Shown one piece after another: positions 18,996 to 31,660 of a stretch of 64,000 nt of DNA. Position 1 is the stretch's first letter; every line of letters starts with the position of its first letter. Where the stretch lies: assembly GCF_000332515.2 (NCBI RefSeq), contig NZ_AOGZ02000014.1, forward strand, positions 1,938,001 through 2,002,000, given 5' to 3'. The translations under genes were made by a program, and so were the position numbers. The stretch comes from Leptospira wolbachii serovar Codice str. CDC. Lineage in GTDB: Bacteria; Spirochaetota; Leptospiria; Leptospirales; Leptospiraceae. A model generated the notes under the pieces. It was not told the DNA's origin. It saw only the letters and a list, made by a program, of their open reading frames with translations, and did no database searches.

Positions 18996-20210
18996 ATGGG
19001 GAATTCCTATATTATTGATGCTGTCCGAACTCCGAGAGGAAAGGGCAAAAAACGCGGGACACTTGCATCCGTCCACCCACAAGAATTAGCTGCCGCCACA
19101 TTAAAAGCCATCCAATCACGTACCGGAATCGATCCAAAAACGGTTGAAGAAGTTGTAATGGGTTGTGTATCCCAAGTTGCTGACCAAGCTGCATGTATCG
19201 CACGTTATGCGGTTATGGCTGCTCATTGGCCAAAAGAAGTTCCAGGTTATACTGTGAACCGATTTTGCGGTTCTGGATTACAAGCATTGAACAACGTGGC
19301 AAACCATGTTGGATCAGGAGCTATGGAACTCGGAATCGGTGGTGGAGTAGAATCCATGAGCCGAGTGAAAATGGGTGATGATATGATGGGACGTGATTTT
19401 AACGTTGGTAACGATAAAATTGCATCTTATTACAACCTAGTTCCACAAGGTATTTCTGCTGACCTAATCGCAACCAAGTATGATATTTCACGTGAAGAAG
19501 CAGATCGTTTTGCTGAATCTTCACAACTTAAAGCACATGCTGCAGTTCAAAACGGTTACTTTAAAAAATCTGTGATCCCAATTACTTTGGATGATGGAAC
19601 TGTTGTGACTGAAGAAGAGAACCCACGTTTGGAATCGGATTATGCATTCCTTTCTGGACTTGGCCCTGTATTCAAAACCATCGGTGAAAAAGAATTGGAT
19701 GCCATTGCATTACGTTCTTATCCAGAAGTAACAAAAATCAACCACATCCACACACTTGGTAACTCTTCCGGTATCGTGGATGGTGCTGCTGCGATTCTTG
19801 TAACTAATGATGAAGGACTTAAAAAATACGGTTTAAAACCACGAGCAAGAGTTCTTGCAACAGTGGCAACTGGTGAAGATCCAACTATCATGTTGACTGG
19901 TCCTGTTTCTGCTTCGCAAAAAGCTTTGAAACAAGCAGGTCTTAGTGTAAAGGACATTGACCTTTGGGAAATCAACGAAGCATTCGCCTCTGTAGTGTTA
20001 TATGTAAAGAAAACACTCGGAATTGATGAATCCAAAATCAATGTAAATGGGGGAGCGATTGCTCTTGGACATCCACTCGGAGCAACGGGAGCCATTCTTA
20101 CTGGAACCGTTCTAGATGAGTTGGAAAGAAGAGACCTTCGTTACGGCCTCATCACTCTTTGTATCGGTGGTGGTATGGGTATTGCCACTATCATTGAAAG
20201 ATTGAAGTAA
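18996..20210 (+). CDS. Acetyl-CoA acyltransferase (thiolase)
   Basis: Thiolases cleave 3-ketoacyl-CoA in beta-oxidation or condense acetyl-CoA. The catalytic residues are Cys91 in [11 protein letters not shown], His359 in [11 protein letters not shown] and Cys389 in [16 protein letters not shown] is also present. The 404-residue length is normal. The ribosome-binding AGAGAGG lies upstream of the ATG. A DUF35 Zn-ribbon/OB-fold gene follows; such proteins commonly partner thiolase-fold enzymes. Leptospira grow on long-chain fatty acids, so a degradative role is likely, but degradative and biosynthetic thiolases cannot be told apart from these motifs alone. Confidence 0.93.
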   Translation: MGNSYIIDAVRTPRGKGKKRGTLASVHPQELAAATLKAIQSRTGIDPKTVEEVVMGCVSQVADQAACIARYAVMAAHWPKEVPGYTVNRFCGSGLQALNNVANHVGSGAMELGIGGGVESMSRVKMGDDMMGRDFNVGNDKIASYYNLVPQGISADLIATKYDISREEADRFAESSQLKAHAAVQNGYFKKSVIPITLDDGTVVTEEENPRLESDYAFLSGLGPVFKTIGEKELDAIALRSYPEVTKINHIHTLGNSSGIVDGAAAILVTNDEGLKKYGLKPRARVLATVATGEDPTIMLTGPVSASQKALKQAGLSVKDIDLWEINEAFASVVLYVKKTLGIDESKINVNGGAIALGHPLGATGAILTGTVLDELERRDLRYGLITLCIGGGMGIATIIERLK

Positions 20211-20229
20211 AACCTTAAAAATTTGAAAT

Positions 20230-20267
20230 AACACGTTTAGATTCCGCACAAGGAATTTAAACGTGTT
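20230..20267. repeat. Long hairpin after the thiolase gene
   Basis: AACACGTTTAGATTCC (20230-20245) and GGAATTTAAACGTGTT (20252-20267) form a 16-bp stem with one G-T pair and the loop GCACAA. The following TCGTTTATT is T-rich without a clean run. Half of the palindrome recurs as ATTTAAACGT near 20342, upstream of the DUF35 gene. It may be a terminator or processing site between thiolase and DUF35. Confidence 0.6.
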
Positions 20268-20388
20268 TCGTTTATTACGCCATTCTCAAACAGAGATTTA
20301 GTCCCATCGGTATAGCTGAGACGATTTTACCCTACCCGAGAGATTTAAACGTATTGCATTTATTTCACAAAAAAATGAGTAATGTTCT

Positions 20389-20724
20389 ATGAACGTAACA
20401 GAAACTCTACCTGGCACACACTGCAAACAATGTGACTTTAAAGTGGCAGAGGTAACAGAAGGTTGTCCTTCCTGCGGAAGTGAATCCGTAGAAATGGTAG
20501 ATTTAAAACAGAACGGGATCATCCATTCTTTTACAGTTGTGCATGTTGGTTTTGGTGCTCTGTCCAACCGTGCTCCTTACGTTCTGGCGATTGTTCAAAC
20601 AGAAGAAAATGTAAAACTTACAACTGTTGTGGATGGTGTAATAGACTTTGGATCAGTAAAAATTGGTGATAAAGTTCGATTCAAAAATGTGGATCCAAAA
20701 ATTGGCCCTATATTTCAATATTAG
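20389..20724 (+). CDS. Zn-ribbon and OB-fold protein (DUF35 family)
   Basis: The 111-residue protein has a rubredoxin-like zinc ribbon with Cys12, Cys15, Cys26 and Cys29. An OB-fold follows (IIHSFTVVHVGFG, YVLAIVQTEENVKLTTVVDG, KIGDKVRFKNV). DUF35 proteins act as acyl-CoA-binding partners of thiolase or HMG-CoA synthase type enzymes, bridging or channelling CoA intermediates. Its place directly after the thiolase fits this role. The 178-bp gap holds a strong hairpin, so the two genes may be expressed in unequal amounts. Confidence 0.85.
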   Translation: MNVTETLPGTHCKQCDFKVAEVTEGCPSCGSESVEMVDLKQNGIIHSFTVVHVGFGALSNRAPYVLAIVQTEENVKLTTVVDGVIDFGSVKIGDKVRFKNVDPKIGPIFQY

Positions 20725-20827
20725 GATTTCTCATCGGATTTGAATCTCCAAAACATAGAATCATGTTTAAGGGTTTGAATTTAGGAATGGAAGGCCACCT
20801 AATGAAGATCAATTCAAGGCTGATCCG

Positions 20828-21265
20828 GTGAAAACAAATTCAAAAACCAAACAAAAATATCCCATCCCTTCGGATTTGCTCTCCTCTTATTATTTCAATT
20901 TAACGCCCGTAATGCTGGATAAGGTTATGGAAATTCGTGATTGGGTTTATGACCTGTCCGTTGCTGATGCTCGCATCGGAGAGATTGAAGAATGTATCAA
21001 ATGGGGCCAACCCAGTTTTCTAACACCGATAACAAAATCTGGTTCCACCATTCGGATTGGTAAGGTGAGTGATACGGAATTTGCACTATTCTTTAATTGT
21101 AAAACCACCATTGCACAGGAAATTGCGATTGAATTTCCTGAATTAAAATGTGATGGGAAAAGGGCTTTGTACTTTGCAGCAAACCAGAAACTCGCTAAAA
21201 CCAAAGTGATTTCTTGTTTGCAAAAAGCATTGTTGTATCATAAAAGAAAATCCGACATTCATTAG
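20828..21265 (+). CDS. DUF1801 (YdhG-like) family protein
   Basis: The 145-residue cytoplasmic protein has the features of the DUF1801/YdhG family: an EIRDWVYDLSVADARIGEIEE region, then IKWGQPSFLTP, FALFFNCK and a C-terminal basic helix. Family function is not established; a frataxin-like fold has been noted for some members. The GTG start at 20828 is the first available and is preceded by a weak GATCCGG. It lies about 100 bp after the DUF35 gene and 30 bp before a tiny lipoprotein gene. Confidence 0.75.
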   Translation: MKTNSKTKQKYPIPSDLLSSYYFNLTPVMLDKVMEIRDWVYDLSVADARIGEIEECIKWGQPSFLTPITKSGSTIRIGKVSDTEFALFFNCKTTIAQEIAIEFPELKCDGKRALYFAANQKLAKTKVISCLQKALLYHKRKSDIH

Positions 21266-21295
21266 TTAGGCGTAAATTTTCTTGTTTAAAACGAT

Positions 21296-21388
21296 ATGAA
21301 ACAAATCAGTATAACAACCATCGTCCTTCTTCTTCTTTTCCATTGTGCTGATTCGGAAAGGCAAAACTGTCGGGAAAATTCGGAGTAA
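21296..21388 (+). CDS. Very small lipoprotein, 30 residues
   Basis: An ATG at 21296 opens a 30-codon frame ending in TAA at 21386-21388. The product is a short basic start (MKQ), a hydrophobic core (TTIVLLLLF) and a lipobox-like LFHC with Cys17, followed by only 13 polar residues. This is the layout of entericidin-like small lipoproteins, though I see no sequence relation. It lies between the DUF1801 and thioesterase genes, ending 10 bp before the latter. The ribosome-binding site is weak. Coding status rests on the signal-peptide pattern and the tight spacing. Confidence 0.5.
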   Translation: MKQISITTIVLLLLFHCADSERQNCRENSE

Positions 21389-21398
21389 CTGACTTTCA

Positions 21399-21818
21399 AT
21401 GAAAGCAAAGGAAGATTTCCAGCATTCGTTCCGAGTTCGGTATTCGGAAGTGGATTCTCAAGGGATCGTTTTTAACGCAAATTATCTAAACTATTTAGAT
21501 GTAGCCATTACAGAATATTTTCGTGCCAAGGGCATTTCGTATTCTGAATTTATAGAACGTTTCCAACTTGATTTTCATGTAGTACAATCGTTGATTGATT
21601 ATCGTAATGGTGCAAAGTTTGATGATCTGTTAAATGTTTTTTTAAGTCCGAGTTATAAATCTTCTAAGATCTATTGGTCGTTTCAAATTTTATGTGAAGG
21701 GAAAAAAATTTGTTCGGGGATGCTTACTTATATTACTGTGAGTCATGTAACAAAGAAGATTGTATCATTGCCGGATGAAGTGAGCGAGTTGTTAGAGTTT
21801 CAAAAAATTCAAATATAA
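21399..21818 (+). CDS. Hotdog-fold acyl-CoA thioesterase (YbgC/4HBT family)
   Basis: The protein hydrolyses acyl-CoA thioesters. The family signature RVRYSEVDSQGIVFNANYLNYLD at about residues 12-34 contains the catalytic Asp19. The C-terminal strands (KICSGMLTYITVS) fit a hotdog fold, and 139 residues is the usual size. In other bacteria YbgC accompanies tol-pal, which is not seen here; instead the gene follows a thiolase, DUF35 and a small lipoprotein, suggesting a fatty acyl-CoA setting. A weak SD precedes the ATG. Confidence 0.87.
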   Translation: MKAKEDFQHSFRVRYSEVDSQGIVFNANYLNYLDVAITEYFRAKGISYSEFIERFQLDFHVVQSLIDYRNGAKFDDLLNVFLSPSYKSSKIYWSFQILCEGKKICSGMLTYITVSHVTKKIVSLPDEVSELLEFQKIQI

Positions 21819-22064
21819 AAGATTAAATTTAATTTAACCTCCCTTCATTTAAAATCACAGTAAAAATATCATTCTTATTCGAATCATTCTAAACTATGTT
21901 TCCAAACAAAAAAAGATAACTCACATCAAAATATCAAAGTTAATCCTCAATCATACATATACCAATTGGTAGATTGGACAAATGGTTCAAAATTTGTTTT
22001 TGAATTGACTTATCAATTTATTTCCTTTTAAGATTCCAGACACTTCATTCATAATAGGAAACCT

Positions 22065-23816
22065 ATGATTACCAATAATTCCATAGTACGATTTTCTTTA
22101 ACCATTCTGGTTTTAGGCATTGCACTTACTAATTGTGCTAAAAAGAAAGTGCAACCATTAGACCCACCCATGCAATTCTATTTCTACAATTCAAAATCAG
22201 AATTAGAAATTCTTCAGGATACAAAGTTTCCTGGAAAAATGATCGGAAAAGTAAATGCGAAAGACATTGTGGAAGTAACCGCAGTCATCGAAGTAACAGA
22301 AAAAGATTCTACCTTATCTTACTTTGAAGTGTTATGTCCTGAACGATTAAAAGCAGATTGTAATGACGGGAAGGCATATTTCCAAAGTAAGTTTCGATTA
22401 CATACAAATTCAATCAAATCGAGTGTCAGTGAAGGACATGCTGTTTTTCCAGATATAACAGTTGGTACCATAGTTGCCAAAACAGAATACGTTACATTAA
22501 ACTCAATACGAGAATGGTTACGTAACCCTGAAAAAATCAAATCAATCGATCTAACGAATGTGAATGATAGCCTTTTCAATACAGCATTGGGAATCGAATT
22601 TCCAAAAGTAGATGATCGTTTGAAAGTAGTAAGTGAAATCATTCTTTTGCCAGCACTCAAAGCAAATCCTAATCCAAAAGATACGAGAATGCAATTAATT
22701 GCGAAACGTTTCTCAGGCCTTAAAGAAAAAACCAATGGGATCACTTTACCTTCTGGATCATCGACAGATTTATTTGATAAACTAAAAGAACAGCAGGAAA
22801 AAATATTAAACCAACTTTTTGTCGAATATCCAGTTCGAGCAGATTCCTACAAAGGATTGGTTTCTCAATTTAATAAGTATAAAAATCAATACTTAGTGAC
22901 GGAAAAATTATTCCAACTCATAGCAAAAAATGGTGCATATTCGGCAAAGGGACTACCTTTTCAATACTTCTCATATTCTGAATCAAGCCAATCGGCAATG
23001 GAGATTGTTAAAAAATTCCAAACAAATATAGATCCTTCTGCAGTTGTAGCCAATGGCAAGTTGGTGTTTAAAGAACATGATGGAGTCTATTTGGAAATCA
23101 CACAAATGGATGCCAGTGGAAACCTAGGTTCCGATGAAACTTTAGAAGTGATTTCCATCACTGCTGAAGAATCAGGTAAATCAATTGGGTTTCGTATCAA
23201 ATTGGCTGCTGGGGAACTGATATTGAGTCCACTAGCCACAACAGATCTTTTGTTAACTTCTGGACAAGGATTTAAAGAGTTTTTAGCAACAATCCCAAAG
23301 GACTATAAAGAAATTCTGAAAACAAATCCTTATGAAAAAGCACTGGTTCTTATCGCTGCAAAATTTGGTGAAGGTGGGTATGATGAAACGATCGGAGAAA
23401 TGCAATATCGATTGTATACAACGGATCGTTATTGGATGATTTACGAAATTGTTCGCTCCCATCCCAATATCAAACGTGATAAAGAGTCAAGTGGATCTTT
23501 TGTGACAAGTCATGGAAGTGCCGAAGATGGAACGTGTTTCAGTGATTTCCAATGGAGGCAACCGAAGGGTGAGTTTTATATGTCTGGAATTTATTCTGGA
23601 TGCCAAGGGGAAGGTGGATCAGAACCAACACGCGAAGAGGAATTGTGTTTTTCGGAATCCAAAGGTGATTTGCTACTGATCACTTTTTCTGCAAAAGACT
23701 TAAGAGCCGACAAACCAAAAGTAGATTTGGAATTAGAAAGTATGGGAAGTATTTGCCAATATCTCAATCGATTGGTTTTCCAATCGAGACGCTACAATGA
23801 AGCAATTGGTGAATAA
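22065..23816 (+). CDS. Large lipoprotein of unknown function
   Basis: The 583-residue protein starts with a signal peptide ending ALTNC (Cys24), followed by a lysine-rich AKKK retention region. The N-terminal part (YFYNSKSELEILQDTKFPGKMIGKVNAKDIVEV) looks like an SH3-like bacterial domain, as found in many Leptospira lipoproteins. The middle is helical. The C-terminal half has beta-rich sequence with paired cysteines (ETGTCFSDF-like and YSGCQGEG). No catalytic motif was recognised. It probably sits in the outer membrane facing the periplasm or the outside. A second lipoprotein gene follows after 53 bp. Confidence 0.75.
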   Translation: MITNNSIVRFSLTILVLGIALTNCAKKKVQPLDPPMQFYFYNSKSELEILQDTKFPGKMIGKVNAKDIVEVTAVIEVTEKDSTLSYFEVLCPERLKADCNDGKAYFQSKFRLHTNSIKSSVSEGHAVFPDITVGTIVAKTEYVTLNSIREWLRNPEKIKSIDLTNVNDSLFNTALGIEFPKVDDRLKVVSEIILLPALKANPNPKDTRMQLIAKRFSGLKEKTNGITLPSGSSTDLFDKLKEQQEKILNQLFVEYPVRADSYKGLVSQFNKYKNQYLVTEKLFQLIAKNGAYSAKGLPFQYFSYSESSQSAMEIVKKFQTNIDPSAVVANGKLVFKEHDGVYLEITQMDASGNLGSDETLEVISITAEESGKSIGFRIKLAAGELILSPLATTDLLLTSGQGFKEFLATIPKDYKEILKTNPYEKALVLIAAKFGEGGYDETIGEMQYRLYTTDRYWMIYEIVRSHPNIKRDKESSGSFVTSHGSAEDGTCFSDFQWRQPKGEFYMSGIYSGCQGEGGSEPTREEELCFSESKGDLLLITFSAKDLRADKPKVDLELESMGSICQYLNRLVFQSRRYNEAIGE

Positions 23817-23869
23817 TTAAAAGATAAACTTTGAATGGAAAGAAATTAAAAAAAATATAAAGGCATCGT

Positions 23870-24460
23870 ATGAAGGAATCAATATTTAGAAATTTTAAAA
23901 TGATAATGATGGTAAGCATTGCAGTGATGTTTATGACAATCCATTGTAAAAAAGAAGTAGAAGGTCCAACGGAAGCGGAGAAAGCCGAAACGTTACGTTT
24001 GCAAGAAGAGGAACAAAAAAGAAAAGAGTCTATCATTGTTGGTTTAAAAAAATCAAATGAACCAATTACTTTTGAGAGCATTGAAGAAAACATAGGTGGA
24101 ATTACGATTACCAGTTGGGGAAGTCTTACAATAGAAGAGGTAAAACCTTTTCCATATTTTTGTGAATCGTCTCCTGTAAATTTTGGTATCAAAATGTATC
24201 CTGATTTTACTGTAACTTCGCAAAGTGATTACGATGTTCCGGAATTAAAGGGGGATTGGAAAGTGTTATCAAAAACAAAGGCATCCTTCAATTTAAATGA
24301 CGGAAGTGGGACTACGACTATTGAAGTTACCGAAAAACCTCAAGTGTTAAAATTATCATTTATGAGCAAAGGAGAAGAGATAGTTCGCTTCCATACTTTT
24401 TGTTATGATGAAACCCATAAATTTGCACAAGAAGTTGTGATACCGAAACTTTCTTTGTAA
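23870..24460 (+). CDS. Lipoprotein of unknown function
   Basis: The signal peptide ends MTIHC (Cys26) and is followed by KKEVEGPTEAEKAETLRLQEEEQKRKE, a charged helix of about 30 residues that could reach across the periplasm. A beta-rich domain follows (PITFESIEENIGGITITSWGSLTIEEV) and contains one cysteine pair. No family was recognised. The gene lies 53 bp after the 583-residue lipoprotein and is probably co-transcribed. A short hairpin and then a structured intergenic element follow the stop. Confidence 0.72.
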   Translation: MKESIFRNFKMIMMVSIAVMFMTIHCKKEVEGPTEAEKAETLRLQEEEQKRKESIIVGLKKSNEPITFESIEENIGGITITSWGSLTIEEVKPFPYFCESSPVNFGIKMYPDFTVTSQSDYDVPELKGDWKVLSKTKASFNLNDGSGTTTIEVTEKPQVLKLSFMSKGEEIVRFHTFCYDETHKFAQEVVIPKLSL

Positions 24461-24470
24461 AAAAAGATTT

Positions 24471-24490
24471 TGATTCAGAATTTTGAATCA
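24471..24490 (+). terminator. Short hairpin after the lipoprotein pair
   Basis: TGATTCA (24471-24477) pairs with TGAATCA (24484-24490) around GAATTT. An A-rich tract precedes it and only a weak TTGTGTT follows. It may help end the lipoprotein transcript. Confidence 0.4.
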
Positions 24491-24497
24491 TTGTGTT

Positions 24498-24586
24498 CCC
24501 GCGCCACTGATTGCAGCGGAAATCCTTTCCGTGTTGGAGGGTAGGTTTGCTACAAATGGATTGGAAAGATTGGAGCGAAAAGCGGG
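24498..24586 (+). other. Structured intergenic element, possible conserved RNA motif
   Basis: An outer stem CCCGC (24498-24502) pairs with GCGGG (24582-24586). Inside it are GATTGCAGCGGA on the left and GGAGCGAAAA on the right. An inner stem pairs AATCCTTTCC (24521-24530) with GGAAAGATT (24563-24571), leaving one bulged C. The terminal loop is variable-looking. The same arrangement, GATTG-AGCGG then ATCCTTTT, and AAAAGAT then AGCGAAAAGCAGG, is one I recall from intergenic regions of Flavobacteria; whether it is a named Rfam family cannot be checked here. It lies between convergent genes. Confidence 0.55.
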
Positions 24587-24651
24587 GTCATTATACTTTG
24601 AGATTGGGAAACCTCGAACCATTCGAGGCGCCCCACTCTTAGATCAAAAAA

Positions 24652-28830
<4,179 letters not shown>

Positions 28831-28869
28831 GTTAAGATGGGATCTCCTACCTTATTGGACAACTTTAAC

Positions 28870-29343
28870 ATGAATCCGAAGATTAAAATCACAATTCAGT
28901 TTATTTTCAGCCATCTTTCCGCTTATCTCCTGGTTTCGATTCCCTACTTCCAGTTGGTGATGAAGGATTATTATGAAGGGGACAGTGCTGTTTTCCCATT
29001 GTTTCTTATCACAGCAAACGATGGCGCCGCTTGGTCAAGAGCTATGACTTGGTTATTTCCTGCTTTAATATTTCAGGCAGTCCTAATGGTGAGTTTTTTA
29101 ATCGTGATTTGGGATTGGTTTCGAACACAGAGCTTCGGTAAACAAATGTTTGTTTTGGTTTGGATGAGGACAGTCCTTGGTGGACTTGCTGCGATCTCTC
29201 CTGCTGTGGGGAGTTTGGAAGGAATGGTATTCTTAATTCCAGAGGTTTCTTTTTCGATCCATCTCTATGTGGTATTCGAAATTTTTTTACAGTCACTTGT
29301 CCAAGCAGGAATTTTTCTGGGCCTCATGAATCGTTTTAAATAA
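28870..29343 (+). CDS. Membrane protein of unknown function with about four helices
   Basis: Hydrophobic segments are FIFSHLSAYLLVSIPYF, LFPALIFQAVLMVSFLIVIW, a MRTVLGGLAAISPAVGSL stretch and a C-terminal VVFEIFLQSLVQAGIFLGLM. This predicts an inner-membrane protein of 157 residues. The family is not recognised. The ATG at 28870 (MNPKIK) is preferred because the signal-like helix follows at once; a start at 28837 would add 11 residues and abut the divergent glnD start. It ends 18 bp before the DUF2961 gene. Confidence 0.65.
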   Translation: MNPKIKITIQFIFSHLSAYLLVSIPYFQLVMKDYYEGDSAVFPLFLITANDGAAWSRAMTWLFPALIFQAVLMVSFLIVIWDWFRTQSFGKQMFVLVWMRTVLGGLAAISPAVGSLEGMVFLIPEVSFSIHLYVVFEIFLQSLVQAGIFLGLMNRFK

Positions 29344-29361
29344 TTCAGACAGCAAATATCT

Positions 29362-30603
29362 ATGTATTTTAAGTATTCTAAATTGTTCACTAAATCAAGT
29401 CGGAAGAAAAAGATTTCCTTTTTGGTGAGTTCTTTCTTTTTCTCTTTTCTTGGATTTATAATATTCATTTCTACTAATGTATTGTTTGCTGATGGATGGG
29501 AATCTTCGATTTGGAAGGATAAAACCTACCGCAACCAAAGGATTTCCAGTGCCGATCCTACCAATGGGAACGATGACTTTATCAAAATTCCAAAAAAGAA
29601 AACGGTGACTATCGCTGAGATTAAAACCAGGGGTGTCATCAAACATATTTGGATGACACTTGCCAGTAAAGATCTTATGGCTCGTAAAAATGCGGTGATC
29701 CGCATCTATTGGGACAATCATAAACATCCTTCCGTGGAAGTTCCGTTAGGTGAATTTTTTGGACAAGGCTGGGGAGAAGAATACATTTTAAATTCAGCTC
29801 CTTTGGTAGCAGCTCCCAAAAAAGGAAAGTCTATGAATTCTTACTTTCCTATGCCCTTTGAAACAGGAGCAAAAATTGAAATAGAAAATGAATCGGATGA
29901 GGATATCAGTAATTTTTATTTTTATATCGATTATGAAGAATGGAAAGAACCATTAGATTCCAGTTTACGTTTTCATGCCCAGTGGAATCGCAGTATTACA
30001 CAACCTAACACCAGCAATGGGAAGGAAAATGAATGGGCCCTTCTTGGAGAAACAGAAAAGACTGTTTTTAAAAAAGAAAATTACTTCTCCGTTCTCGAAA
30101 CAGAAGGCAAAGGGCAATTTGTCGGACTCAATTTATATGTAGATTCCCCAACTCCCCTTTGGTATGGAGAGGGAGATGATTTAATTTTTATTGATGGGAA
30201 CCAAACAGAAGCCAATCTAAAAGGAACAGGAACCGAAGATGTTTTTAACACAGCTTGGTCACCAAAAGAAGTCTTTATGCATCCATACTTCGGATATCCA
30301 CGAGTCTCGGATTCTGTTGGTTGGTTAGGTAGAACTCATTTATATCGATTTTGGGTGGAATCCCCCATAAGGTTTGAAAAAAATTTCCTATTCCTTTTAG
30401 AGCATGGACATGCAAATTCCTTGACCTTAGATTTAACCTCTGTTGCTTATTGGTATCAGAGTCTGATTCCAAAGCCAATGAAGGTTTTGCCGAAAAAAGA
30501 ATTCCGCGTCAACAAACCGGAAATTAATTTTCGTCACATCCACAAGTGGCGGGATTCATTCCGAAGCGAAAAAGGTTATGGGGAAATTTGGGGAAATGAA
30601 TGA
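29362..30603 (+). CDS. DUF2961 protein (glycoside hydrolase family GH172-like), exported
   Basis: The 413-residue protein has a long basic N-terminus and a signal-type helix (FLVSSFFFSFLGFIIFISTNVLFA, about residues 20-43). The DUF2961 pattern follows: RISSADPTNGNDDF, ITIAEIKTRGVIKHIWMT, the EVPLGEFFGQGWG loop and GLNLYVDSPTPLWYGEGDDLIFIDG, then GTGTEDVFNTAW. DUF2961 proteins include GH172 enzymes such as difructose-dianhydride synthase and arabinofuranosidases, so activity on a furanose-containing glycan is plausible. The substrate is unknown. Its end overlaps the start of the GGDEF gene. Confidence 0.8.
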   Translation: MYFKYSKLFTKSSRKKKISFLVSSFFFSFLGFIIFISTNVLFADGWESSIWKDKTYRNQRISSADPTNGNDDFIKIPKKKTVTIAEIKTRGVIKHIWMTLASKDLMARKNAVIRIYWDNHKHPSVEVPLGEFFGQGWGEEYILNSAPLVAAPKKGKSMNSYFPMPFETGAKIEIENESDEDISNFYFYIDYEEWKEPLDSSLRFHAQWNRSITQPNTSNGKENEWALLGETEKTVFKKENYFSVLETEGKGQFVGLNLYVDSPTPLWYGEGDDLIFIDGNQTEANLKGTGTEDVFNTAWSPKEVFMHPYFGYPRVSDSVGWLGRTHLYRFWVESPIRFEKNFLFLLEHGHANSLTLDLTSVAYWYQSLIPKPMKVLPKKEFRVNKPEINFRHIHKWRDSFRSEKGYGEIWGNE

Positions 30604-31513
30604 GATTAATACAGATGTGTTTGCGAGAGAAATTGTTTCGCAATCCATCGATGCCATCGTTGTTTTAGATACAGATAGTAAAATACTTTTTAGTAATTTA
30701 GCATTACAGTCGTTAACTGGTTTTTCGAAAGAGGAATTAGACCAAAAAACGTTTTCTTTTCTTTTTCCTCCGAATGAGAAAGGGGAACAAAATTCCATAG
30801 AAACCTTTGTTAGTTCCAAAGATTCCCACTATATCGCCGGGTTTTTAAAAGAATTGGAACTTGTCACAAAACCAAAAGGCACCATTCCGGTAGAAATCCG
30901 TGCCTTTACCATTCGCAATGAAGACCAAATGTTTTATGCAGCAATCATTCGTGATGTGAGGGAACGTAGACGACTTGAAGAACAAAAAAATGTTCTTATC
31001 AATAGTTTGAAACGATTGGCCTACATGGACGAACTCACCATGTTGCCCAACAGGCGTTCCTTTGCTGAAACCTTACAAAAAACAGTCGCTACCGTCAAAC
31101 GACGTAACAGGGAATCAGTTCTCGCAGTCCTCGACATCGATCATTTTAAGGTCATCAACGATACTTACGGCCATGACATTGGGGATTTGGTTTTGAAAAA
31201 AATGGCCAATATCTTTGTGGATTGCCTACGAGAAGAGGATACCGTGGGAAGGATCGGCGGAGAGGAGTTTGGTTGCATTCTGCCAGATACTACCACCGAA
31301 GGGGCTTCCATCGTTCTGGACCGCCTTCGGGAATCTGTGGCTAGCCACCGATTTTTCATTTTTGATAACTATTATCTCAATATCACTCTGAGTATAGGTT
31401 TTACTAAGGTGCACCCGATCCAAAAACCAGAAGAGATTTTGAAGTTGGCTGACATTGCGCTCTACCAAGCCAAAAATCATGGGCGTAACCAGATCCAAGT
31501 TTATCCTGTGTGA
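30596..31513 (+). CDS. PAS-GGDEF diguanylate cyclase
   Basis: This 305-residue cytoplasmic protein makes the second messenger cyclic di-GMP from GTP. A PAS sensor domain (IVSQSIDAIVVLDTDSKILFSNLALQSLTGFSKEEL) occupies about residues 8-125. The GGDEF domain opens with YMDELTMLPNRRSF and has the active-site GGEEF at 221-225. An RxxD inhibitory site (REED, about residue 213) five residues before it may allow product feedback. The ATG at 30596 has GGGGAAA at good distance; an in-frame ATG at 30578 is possible. The gene overlaps the DUF2961 stop by 8 bp, suggesting coupled expression. Confidence 0.9.
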   Translation: MNEINTDVFAREIVSQSIDAIVVLDTDSKILFSNLALQSLTGFSKEELDQKTFSFLFPPNEKGEQNSIETFVSSKDSHYIAGFLKELELVTKPKGTIPVEIRAFTIRNEDQMFYAAIIRDVRERRRLEEQKNVLINSLKRLAYMDELTMLPNRRSFAETLQKTVATVKRRNRESVLAVLDIDHFKVINDTYGHDIGDLVLKKMANIFVDCLREEDTVGRIGGEEFGCILPDTTTEGASIVLDRLRESVASHRFFIFDNYYLNITLSIGFTKVHPIQKPEEILKLADIALYQAKNHGRNQIQVYPV

Positions 31514-31614
31514 CATAATTTTAGCAGATTCTTTTAAACTCTGCTAAAATTCCAGGCTCCAATCTTCTTCCTGCTCGACGAAAAAATACCAAATCCGTAA
31601 ACTTTAAGCATAGA

Positions 31615-31641
31615 TTAGCACTCTAATCATCAGAGTGCTAA
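31615..31641 (+). promoter_or_regulatory. CIRCE operator of the hrcA-grpE-dnaK-dnaJ operon
   Basis: TTAGCACTC (31615-31623) and GAGTGCTAA (31633-31641) form a perfect CIRCE inverted repeat with the standard 9-bp spacer. HrcA binds this site and represses the operon until heat stress. It lies 19 bp upstream of the hrcA start. Confidence 0.97.
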
Positions 31642-31660
31642 AGGAAGTGCCAAGAAGGAT

